Shown here in pieces: positions 23,467 to 35,400 of a stretch of 64,000 nucleotides of DNA. The stretch covers positions 7,857,849-7,921,848 of the forward strand of contig NC_049982.1 in the NCBI RefSeq assembly GCF_000003815.2. The letters are read 5' to 3'. A program made the translations under genes and the position numbers. The notes beneath the pieces are model-generated. The model saw only the letters and a list, made by a program, of their open reading frames with translations. It did not search any database and was not told the origin of the DNA. The stretch's first letter is position 1. Each line of letters starts with the position of its first letter. The DNA is from Branchiostoma floridae. Its lineage: Eukaryota; Chordata; Leptocardii; Amphioxiformes; Branchiostomatidae.

Positions 23467-26400
23467 CTAGTCACCGGTGCAGTCCCTACAGAGAAGAACA
23501 AAAATGATTTGTTGTAAGTGCATCAGTGAATGCGCAGTGAAAATCTTACTTCAATGCATTTGCTGGCACATCGTGTCCAGTGTTGCTCATCTTGTAGTGC
23601 CTATTGACCCATAGGTCAGCAAGTTTCCTTTCTATTTCTGTAGCAGATTATTGAAGGGGTTGCTTGCGCCTCCTCGAACACGGACCGTCCGTATCTTTTC
23701 GAAGGACGGGTGTAGCCAAAGATGCCCTTCCCCGAATTAATTCAAAACCGCCTTAATGGAAGTCACATGGAAAGAACAGAAGACTTCAATAGTGCACTTA
23801 CTGTCCCAAGACCTCCACCCGCATGCTGGTCCAAGAATTCCATGTCTGCGGCCAGAACCGGACGTAACGTGCAGTTACCTGCGGGTCCAACAGGTGGCGC
23901 ACTTCGGTGTCCTGATCGGAGTTGCCAGAGAAGACCTGGGGTGATATTGTGAGAAAATCAGTAATGCTACAAAGAAACAGGTTGTGAAACTTTGATGTAA
24001 CACTGATAAAATGATTTCTTAGACTAACGAAGACCTGAAAATATCATATATGACTGTCAGTTCATATTGACTATCATGGTAAAATACTAACTGACATCAG
24101 CAATACAGTATTGGCTATGCCTAAACAGTCCTATTCGATAATGACAGTCTCTGCTACGCTGCATCTTACATCTGTATCTGTAAGCTGACTTAGGTCTTGA
24201 TTTGTTATAAACTTCTTTTTCTACGAACGTGGCCTAGTCAGCAAAATGTATTGGAAACATAAAAAAATATTCTTGGAAATATCAAACTTGTGCAGAAGGC
24301 AATGGTTACCGACCCTCTCACGTCCCAGTTTGTCCAGGTATGTAGACCACGTGCTTCCGTCTCTGCTGAAGCGTAGTTTGTAGGAGGTCACCCACTGAAT
24401 TGACGGACCAGGTCTACCCTGGGTGATAACTCCAGCTACAGTAGTCTCTGCTCCCACGTCAACCTGAACAGGATGAAAACGGCATCCTGGTACGGTAGTC
24501 TTCGTACATGTACCAAGACTAGGGCTGGGTATCGGTACAGCGTACCGGTACAAAACCGTTTTTTCTTATTGGACCGGTCCAGAAAAACCGGACCTGAAAA
24601 AATTAGGTGGACCGGATGTTGGACCGATTAGAAAATTAACATATCATTTTATCAGGCATTCACACGTTTTGGCGCTTGCAGTTGGAAGAAAATGACAAGA
24701 GTGAAGTAGAGTAGAGTTTATAGTAATTCTACCAAAGTTTACAGTCAATCGTACAGGTGCAGTTATCGTTGTAGTATTTTAAAACGCCAGTGTAAGTCTA
24801 ATACTCCCCCAAACAGATTTCTTTGTTAGTGAAATGGACCATTGGTATGAGTCATACTGAATCAGGTCCAGGTTCAGGTCCGGACCTGGACCTGATCCTC
24901 TGGACCTGAACCGGACCTGGACCTGAATTTTCTGTACCGGTACCCAGCCCTAACCAAGACATATTCTACATTTGGGTACATACAAGTTTTTCACCCAACA
25001 TGTGACAACGTAACCAGATTTCACGTAAGTTACACTGACACTGTGTCTGGTTAGATACACCAGGACATGATGTTGGCCGTTGTCTACTTAGCTCGTTATT
25101 GTTATTTACTTTGATTTATCCCCTCTTTCAACCTCCTTGATCAAACGTAAACAGAAAAAGCACAGTACATAAGCATATACAATCAATGGCGGCACGATAA
25201 GAAGAAAGAAACAGATTAGAAGACATTGACTGGGGGAAGAAAAATAATAATGATAATAATAATCATCTGGTGTATTTTGCCAGCCAGTAGGTAACGTTAC
25301 CCAATGTGTTGAGTAATGAGGCCGTTGAACATGGTCGAGGCACCTCCTCGAGTACGGGACCCCCGTTTTACGAGGGTCTGCATGCTCTTTTCCGTAAGGC
25401 GTAGGCAGGCCTTTTTAATTCCCGTAATTCGTAGGGTAAGCTATTTTATTTCACGTAATTCGTAGTGAGGATGGAAAATTTACCGTAAAGCGTAGCCAGT
25501 GTATTTCACGTGTAACGGCCATGACCTTTGACATATGAGATAATTAGGTAATGACTGTCTAGACCATATGAGGAGGAGCTTACATTAGCATATTAGGTAA
25601 ACCCTGATTGGCTGGATGCCGACAGCATCCAACTAGCTTACCTGTGATGGGCGGAGTTATACAACCTATTGTCATGCTAGTTAACCTTAGAGTTTGTATG
25701 AAGAGATTTAGTCAGTCTCGTGCCCCAAGGACTCAGGTGAGGTTGTTTTAGTAGGGCTTCGTCCCTCTGTTGGATTGCGTACTAGTTAGTTAGTTAGACC
25801 AACTCTCTCTGTAAATATACTTAGATATCTGTATCATTATCCTAGACCTGTATCCTGTAACTGTAACTTGCTGTAGTCCTAAGTGAAACACATTGTATTA
25901 TATGTTACTTGAGTCTAGCATAGGTTGAATAAACACGGCTCACAAATAGTAATCGACTGGTTTGGCTGAGTTCCTGATAAGCTAATATAGGACTTAGATA
26001 CCAAACACCCGAAACATTTCAGTGGTTCCTACACCGGATTTGTGAATAACCGTGTTTTACAATCTTATGTTAACCTCTGTAACGTAGTAAACTTTCCAAA
26101 CTTTGAATTTATAGTTCCTGTTTGTGCTTTGCTCACCCGTGTTACGCGCTTCGGATTTTTCTCCGGCCCATTTTACACACTTAGCTAGTTAGTCCTTACC
26201 GGCAGTGTTCTGCATTTAGTGCTGTTGTTCCTTTTTCTGTGCGTTAGAAATTTGCTGTTCTACCTGTTTTGGACTTACAAATTATTGATTTTGGGTGGGA
26301 CAGACGCAGATTTGCATCGTAATTTTCATTGCTTTGGGTAGCGTGGATTGCCCATTCGGGTCCAAAATTTTGTTCTTGATTCCCACCGACTGCTTCGCTC

Positions 26401-29400
26401 TAGCCGCGCGTAGCTTATTCCCGGCATATCCAGATCTTAGCGTAGACTTAGTTGTGCAAAACCTTTGCTTTGTGTCCATTTGGTTTTGAAAGTTTTGGCT
26501 TGGCCGGACGAAATCTGCTAATAAATTGCTCATAGTGAACATTTGGCACCGTCTACACTAAATTTGCATAGACGCCATTGTCATTCACGCATATCATTAT
26601 CACCCCTGCGCGCACTGCCATACCTTGTCTTTTGTTCTTGTTCCTGCCTTTTGTTCTCATCTGCTGTGAAATGCCCTATCTTTTGTGACTCTACTCCTGC
26701 CAGGCGACACTTGCCCAACCTGTGAAATAGCTGGTTTTGTCTATTTGGTGAGAATTTTGAAAGATTTGTCAACTGTTGTTTTTGCAGTGGTCCAGAATTT
26801 GCATTCAAATTTGCGAGGTTGGATCCTATTGTCCCTTTTCAAAATCTGTTGGTTTAGGCACCTTTTGAATTTTTCTGTTGTTTTTCTCCCAAAGTCCACC
26901 GAAAAGTGTTACTCAGTTTGGCAAACGTTGGGTCTCCGATTTCTATTTTGGCACATTTTTCCAAACATGGCCGACAATACGCTACCTTACGACCCAACTG
27001 GCGGAAATGAAGTTACTTTCCCCAAATTGGCTCGCTCCCGGCAGACTTCCACCCCCTCCAACCCTGCTTTTAACAGCTCGAATCCCTTCCGTGCCCTCTC
27101 TACCCCTCCCCCTATTCCCCCTAGGCTTTCTGATTCCACACCCCGCTCTGTACACCCCACCCACACACCCCGTCCTACGCGACCCATTCCCACCCCCAGC
27201 CTAGTGGCCTCGCCAGCCCCAGACTTTCACGCGCTGCCCTCTGATCACGCACCTGCCCTGAGCACTATGCCCACTCCCCCAGCGCGTAAGATTCCAGAAC
27301 TGCGACTCAGCTTCGACGGCTCGGCAAGACGACTTGGGAGGAATTTGAGATGCAATTTTGCAATGAACGTGACTTTCTGGCCTGGGGAGAAGTCACTTGC
27401 CGTGCTGTCCTGCTGAAGCATTTGTCAGGAAGCGCTCTCCAGACACTCGTTTGTGCACCCGCGCGTATCCGCGACGGATCGTCCGATCAGATCTTGATGT
27501 TCTTGAGAGATATGTATATGCGCCCACAGGACCCTATGCACTACCGCGGGGATATACAGAGCTTGCGGCGACAGTCCAATGAGACCCCGCAGGCGTTCGA
27601 GCTGCGGGTGCGCCAAGTAGTCGCTCTGGCCTACCCTCGGGCAGACCAGGTGATGCGCGAGGAGTTAGGCGTCCAAATTTTCTTAGACAAGATAAGCCTG
27701 GACAACCCCATCCTCGGAAAGGAAGTGGGCAAATCTCGGCCGGCAACGCTGCACGCCGCCCGCGACCAACTACAATTTTTGGAGGACCTAGAGAAGACGG
27801 CCTACCCCTCCCCGCACGTGCGCCAAACGTCCTCCGCCAGCATGGAAAATGTGCAGCGGCAGATGGACGCCATGCGGCTTGCCCACCAGCGGGAAGCCGC
27901 GGCGCTGCGGGGGCAGATCGACAACCTCCAGGTGCGCACGGAGTCGCACGCGTCTCAGAGACCGAAGGCTCCACACCAGGAGGGTAGTCACGCATATCTG
28001 CCCAGAGAGGCTCCGTCAGTGCCGAGAGAGTCCAGGCAGCAGAGTCAGGTGCATTGCCGTGGCTGCAATGAGATTGGCCATATCATTAGCCGTTGCCCAA
28101 AGGTGCGTTGCTATGGCTGCTATGAGATGGGCCATATGAAAAGTCGCTGCCCGAATATTGCGTCCAACGCGCGTCAGGGAAACGGCCCCAGACTGGCCTA
28201 AGGGGTCGTCGACCAGTCTTCAAAACGGTGAAGACCCATGCGACACACGGACACACGAATAAAGTTTCCTCGACACACACACAGACAGGTAGTTTCCATT
28301 TAAGCGCGTCCGCAAATGGACAGACTGTTAATGTCCTGATTGATTCTGGGGCCGATGTATCGATCATTAGCAGGGACGCATTTGGGCACTTGTTCGCGTC
28401 TAACCCGCCGGCGCTAGCACCGTATTTGGGCCAGCCTCTACTAAGCGTTGCGGGCGATCGCCTGAAAGTGGCCGGTACAGCCAAGATTGTTTTGGAAATT
28501 TCAGACCAGCTGTTCCCGACTGAATTCTTAGTCTGTGAAAATACGGCCACTGGGCTATTGGTAGGGACAGATTTTCTGACCGAGTTCGACTGTGAGGTTT
28601 CGATGCGTCGTCAGACTTTGGCACTACGTGGTTGCGAGGGAGATGTGGTAGTTCCCATCAAGCGTAAGGCGAGTTATAAGGTGCAGCGTGTTGTGACGTA
28701 CAAAGCGTGCTATGTGGCAGGGCGGACAGCGCAGCTGGTGCCCGGTACCCTGAAAAAACGGGACAAGACCACAGGTCCACTGCAAGGTATAGTCCAACCT
28801 GCACAGTCGCTCGACCAGCTTGGCTTGCTTGGCGAACTTTCCGCCCACTCACCCTATGAGCGAAACAAAACCCGAGTGTTCCTAGTCAATGAAAGCCCGG
28901 AACCAGTGATCATTCCTAAGGGTACTGTCATAGGGACTTTTCATCCCATTGAAAATGGCATGCCTTCCTGTGGTACGTTGTCTGTGGCGGCAACTACCTC
29001 TTTTGACATCGAGTCACAGGCCCCTGTTGCTGACTCGACATTTGACACTCCTTTGGCAAGGTCACCTACAGAAGTTCGGGCCGAACTGGAGCCCCTTTTC
29101 GATTTGAGCCACATTTCGGACAGGTCACACAAAGAGCAACTTTTAGATCTCCTCGTGAAGTATGAGGATATCTTTTCACGCAACCAGGAAGACATGGGCA
29201 TGACTAGTAAAGCTACTCACCAAATTGACACTGGTGATGCCCCTCCGGTTCGGTTGCCGCCCCGACGCGTCTCTCCCCAGGCGAAGGAGACAATTGGCCA
29301 GGAATTGGATAAACTGACCCGTTTAGGCTTCATAGAGGAATCAATCTCGCCTTGGGGAGCCCCCGTTGTGCTTGTCAATAAAAAAGACGGTACAAAGCGA

Positions 29401-32400
29401 ATGTGTGTTGACTACCGAGGTTTGAACAATGTCACCAAGAAATCGTCTTGGCCATTGCCGCGCATAGACGACACTCTTGATGCGCTGTCAGGCTCCCAAC
29501 TGTTCTCCACGTTAGACTTAAGAGCGGCGTATATGCAGGTTCCTCTAGAGGAATCGGCAAGGGAAAAGACCGCATTTACAACCCCGTTTGGCTTGTTCCA
29601 ATACAAACGGCTTCCGTTCGGCCTCTGTTCGGCTCCCTCTACTTTTGCGAGGTTAATGGAGAACGTGTTGCGTGGCCTACAGCCTCATGTGTGTATGGCA
29701 TACTTGGATGATAATATCGTTCACTCCGATGACGCAATTGCCAACCACCTTGCGAACCTAGAGGCTGTGTTCCAGCGCTATCGCGAAGCGAATCTTAAGC
29801 TCAATCCTGAGAAGTGCATGTTCCTCGTCACTGAAGTCGAGTTCCTCGGCCACGTCATTTCAGGCACAGGCGTGCGTACCGACCCCAAAAAGGTTAGCGC
29901 TGCAGCAGAATGGCCTACGCCGCGCACTGTGCGCCAGGTACAACAATTCCTGGGCTTTGCGAACTACTATAGGCGTTTCATACAAGATTTCGCCAAAAAG
30001 GCCAAACCGTTAACGTCATTGACGCGCAAAAACACTCGCTTCAAGTGGACAGAGGAATGCGACAATGCTTTCCGCGAGCTCAAGCAGCACTTAGTGTCGG
30101 CACCTATCCTGGCCTATCCTGACTTCTCAAAGCCCTTCATTGTTGACACAGATGCATCTGATGTTGGTATTGGAGGAGTGCTGAGCCAAAAGCAGGACGG
30201 TCTTGAGAGGGTAATCGCATATTACAGCCGTTCTCTAACGCCTGTTGAGCAGCGCTACTGCGTGCATAGACGCGAAATGCTAGCAGCGGTAGAATTTATC
30301 ACAAAGCACGAGTGCTACTTGCAAGGCGATGATGAGTTCTTGTTGCGAACAGATCACAGCGCACTACAGTACTTGATGAATATGAAAAACCCATCAAGTC
30401 AATACGCGCGCTGGTTATTGCGTTTGGCCACGTACAAATTCCACATCGAGCACAGGCCGGGAGCCAGCCATGGCAACGCTGACGGTTTAAGTAGAGGGCC
30501 CTGTTCCCAGTGCAAGAAAAGCGACTCGGAGGACAGTGAGCCAGTTAGGGTTTTCGCAGCTCGGCAGGCTGATCCGGATGGGCTCAACCCGATCCCTGCC
30601 TTGTCTCAGAATGAGATTAGACGAGCCCAGCGTGCTGACCCGACTTTGGCTTGCCTCGTATTGGACATGCAAAGAGGCACTAAACCCGATAATCTCGGCC
30701 TCCAAAGGCTCACTCGGGAACAGCACACGCTCTATTCTGATTGGCCATGTCTAGAATTCTGGGACGGCGTCCTGTACAGAAATTGTGATAGGAAAGATGG
30801 CCTGGGACCCCAGCTCCAACTGCTGCTCCCAAGGACGCTCGTCCCTCGCGTGCTTAAGATGGTCCATGATGAACCGCTTGGTGGTCACTTAGGCGTAGAG
30901 AAGACCCTTAATAAACTTAGGTCTGCTTTCTACTGGTCCGGCATGCGTCACGACGTGACTGCCCACGTGTCAGGTTGTGAGACCTGCATACGGACCAAGA
31001 GCGGCAGGCGTAAACAGAGAGCCCCCATGCAGCCTAGCGCAGTCGGGTTCCCAAACCACCGAGTCGCCATGGACATAGTCGGCCCCCTTCCTAAGTCGCG
31101 CGCTGGCAATAAGTACATTTTGGTCGCGACAGACTATTTCACGAAGTGGGTTGAGATTTTCCCTATGGAGAATGAGACGGCAGAGTCTGTAGCCAAATGT
31201 TTCTACAAAGGTTGGATCTGCGTCCACGGTCCTCCACAGTCTCTACACAGATCAGGGCAAGAATTTCGATTCTGTGTTGGTGAAGGACCTTTGTCGGCTA
31301 ATGCAAATTCATAAGACTCGGACGACGCCGTATCATCCCCAGTCAGACGGTCTTGTTGAGCGCTTCAACAGGACAATGGGAAATATTTTGCGCGCCTACG
31401 TGTCGCCCACCCAGCGCGACTGGGATGAGCACTTGCCCGCGGTCAAGTACGCGTATAATAGGGTACAGACCTCCAAAGGCTGGCAGGCACCTGTTGCATG
31501 CATAAGATGAAGGGAAAAGGCTGTCAAAAGTCACCTACCTAAGGTTTAGTTGGTGAAAATCTCACATTGGCAGGCAAATCTGACTTCTAAAGAGTGCATA
31601 TGGCGAATTTGAAAACATTCGGTTCAGCGCAATGCGCCCCCACAAACAGAATAAGAAACTCTGGTGACCTTTGACCTCCCTGATAACACCCAAACTATAC
31701 ATACTCTAGACTGTCTAAAACACTCCAAACATGGTAGAAAGCTTATTTTTCTCACGAAATAAAATAGCCAGAATACCTGACCATAATTTCCAGCTCCAAA
31801 ATGCCAACATTTCCCAACAAAAAGGCTTCTTACACTTACTTTTGCAAGCCATCTTCTGCGCATGTCTGTAATGGTGACCTTTCACCTGCTACAGGCTTCA
31901 AGTTCAAGATAGACAAATTTCAATTATTTCACATGGTGCGGAAAAGGGTTGCTCAGTATTAGCCTGAGTTTCAAAGATTTCTGACAAAGAATAGTCTCTT
32001 GGGAATAGCTTGGATAACAGGTGTTAGAGAGCTGTCCTCAATGCTGTGACAGTGGTCTGAGTCTATATGGACAGGTCCCTTGTCATTTGGCAAAAAGTGA
32101 CAATCAAAGGAAAGGGAGTTGAAAACTGCTCACCTTGACACAAGGGGACTACTCTACCTCCATTTAGGCTCCTGAATCAGTACTAAAATGCTGTTAGTTT
32201 AGACCTGTAAGCACTTGATGAGTGTACATATTGCAATATATAGCCAAAGGATACAAAAAGTTGAAAAACTGACAAAAAGGACAAAAAAGCATTAAAATGG
32301 AAGAATTTCTCAATGAATCTAAGTCAAATGAGTTAATTGAAGCTTGCCCCGGGGTCACATTACCAATTTCAGGGGAAATATAAGCCACAATGGCTCCTCT

Positions 32401-35400
32401 ACACCCCCCCCCCCCATTCTGTGCACAGTATGCACTGTCAGTAAATGCTTGAAAGTGTAGCCTAGCAGCTTTTATATACAAATTTAGGTGCCTAAATTGA
32501 GGAACAGTAGCCTCTTTCTGTCTGGGGTAGCAGATTATACCATTTCTTCCTTCTAAGTGCCACTTTTTGCAAAGCAATATTGAGACAAACCATAGTCTTA
32601 GACCTCCACCATAGCCCTCGTGACACATGAGTTAACAACTCCCAGGGGACTGTTACTGGGAGAACGGTCTCCAGGAAGTCTTTGAAATTTGTAACGACCC
32701 TGCCTCGCATCACTCGAAGTGACCGACACTTGTCTACCTTGAACTTCAAACCCATATGAAAATGCTGTAAGGGTACAGACCTCCAAAGGCTGGCAGGCAC
32801 CTGTTGCATGCTTAAGATGAAGGGAAAAGGCTGTCAAAAGTCACCTACCTAAGGTTTAGTTGGTGAAAATCTCACATTGGCAGGCAAATCTGACTTCTAA
32901 AGAGTGCATATGGCGAATTTGAAAACATTCGGTTCAGCGCAATGCGCCCCCACAAACAGAATAAGAAACTCTGGTGACCTTTGACCTCCCTGATAACACC
33001 CAAACTATACATACTCTAGACTGTCTAAAACACTCCAAACATGGTAGAAAGCTTATTTTTCTCACGAAATAAAATAGCCAGAATACCTGACCATAATTTC
33101 CAGCTCCAAAATGCCAACATTTCCCAACAAAAAGGCTTCTTACACTTACTTTTGCAAGCCATCTTCTGCGCATGTCTGTAATGGTGACCTTTCACCTGCT
33201 ACAGGCTTCAAGTTCAAGATAGACAAATTTCAATTATTTCACATGGTGCGGAAAAGGGTTGCTCAGTATTAGCCTGAGTTTCAAAGATTTCTGACAAAGA
33301 ATAGTCTCTTGGGAATAGCTTGGATAACAGGTGTTAGAGAGCTGTCCTCAATGCTGTGACAGTGGTCTGAGTCTATATGGACAGGTCCCTTGTCATTTGG
33401 CAAAAAGTGACAATCAAAGGAAAGGGAGTTGAAAACTGCTCACCTTGACACAAGGGGACTACTCTACCTCCATTTAGGCTCCTGAATCAGTACTAAAATG
33501 CTGTTAGTTTAGACCTGTAAGCACTTGATGAGTGTACATATTGCAATATATAGCCAAAGGATACAAAAAGTTGAAAAACTGACAAAAAGGACAAAAAAGC
33601 ATTAAAATGGAAGAATTTCTCAATGAATCTAAGTCAAATGAGTTAATTGAAGCTTGCCCCGGGGTCACATTACCAATTTCAGGGGAAATATAAGCCACAA
33701 TGGCTCCTCTACACCCCCCCCCCATTCTGTGCACAGTATGCACTGTCAGTAAATGCTTGAAAGTGTAGCCTAGCAGCTTTTATATACAAATTTAGGTGCC
33801 TAAATTGAGGAACAGTAGCCTCTTTCTGTCTGGGGTAGCAGATTATACCATTTCTTCCTTCTAAGTGCCACTTTTTGCAAAGCAATATTGAGACAAACCA
33901 TAGTCTTAGACCTCCACCATAGCCCTCGTGACACATGAGTTAACAACTCCCAGGGGACTGTTACTGGGAGAACGGTCTCCAGGAAGTCTTTGAAATTTGT
34001 AACGACCCTGCCTCGCATCACTCGAAGTGACCGACACTTGTCTACCTTGAACTTCAAACCCATATGAAAATGCTGTAAGGGTACAGACCTCCAAAGGCTG
34101 GCAGGCACCTGTTGCATGCTTAAGATGAAGGGAAAAGGCTGTCAAAAGTCACCTACCTAAGGTTTAGTTGGTGAAAATCTCACATTGGCAGGCAAATCTG
34201 ACTTCTAAAGAGTGCATATGGCGAATTTGAAAACATTCGGTTCAGCGCAATGCGCCCCCACAAACAGAATAAGAAACTCTGGTGACCTTTGACCTCCCTG
34301 ATAACACCCAAACTATACATACTCTAGACTGTCTAAAACACTCCAAACATGGTAGAAAGCTTATTTTTCTCACGAAATAAAATAGCCAGAATACCTGACC
34401 ATAATTTCCAGCTCCAAAATGCCAACATTTCCCAACAAAAAGGCTTCTTACACTTACTTTTGCAAGCCATCTTCTGCGCATGTCTGTAATGGTGACCTTT
34501 CACCTGCTACAGGCTTCAAGTTCAAGATAGACAAATTTCAATTATTTCACATGGTGCGGAAAAGGGTTGCTCAGTATTAGCCTGAGTTTCAAAGATTTCT
34601 GACAAAGAATAGTCTCTTGGGAATAGCTTGGATAACAGGTGTTAGAGAGCTGTCCTCAATGCTGTGACAGTGGTCTGAGTCTATATGGACAGGTCCCTTG
34701 TCATTTGGCAAAAAGTGACAATCAAAGGAAAGGGAGTTGAAAACTGCTCACCTTGACACAAGGGGACTACTCTACCTCCATTTAGGCTCCTGAATCAGTA
34801 CTAAAATGCTGTTAGTTTAGACCTGTAAGCACTTGATGAGTGTACATATTGCAATATATAGCCAAAGGATACAAAAAGTTGAAAAACTGACAAAAAGGAC
34901 AAAAAAGCATTAAAATGGAAGAATTTCTCAATGAATCTAAGTCAAATGAGTTAATTGAAGCTTGCCCCGGGGTCACATTACCAATTTCAGGGGAAATATA
35001 AGCCACAATGGCTCCTCTACACCCCCCCCCCCATTCTGTGCACAGTATGCACTGTCAGTAAATGCTTGAAAGTGTAGCCTAGCAGCTTTTATATACAAAT
35101 TTAGGTGCCTAAATTGAGGAACAGTAGCCTCTTTCTGTCTGGGGTAGCAGATTATACCATTTCTTCCTTCTAAGTGCCACTTTTTGCAAAGCAATATTGA
35201 GACAAACCATAGTCTTAGACCTCCACCATAGCCCTCGTGACACATGAGTTAACAACTCCCAGGGGACTGTTACTGGGAGAACGGTCTCCAGGAAGTCTTT
35301 GAAATTTGTAACGACCCTGCCTCGCATCACTCGAAGTGACCGACACTTGTCTACCTTGAACTTCAAACCCATATGAAAATGCTGTAAGGGTACAGACCTC

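Noticed and set aside
26685-26966. Extension of gag upstream of 26967
   Set aside because: The frame is open, but the sequence is leader-like and hydrophobic, unlike gag; MADNTLPYDPTGG is the better start.
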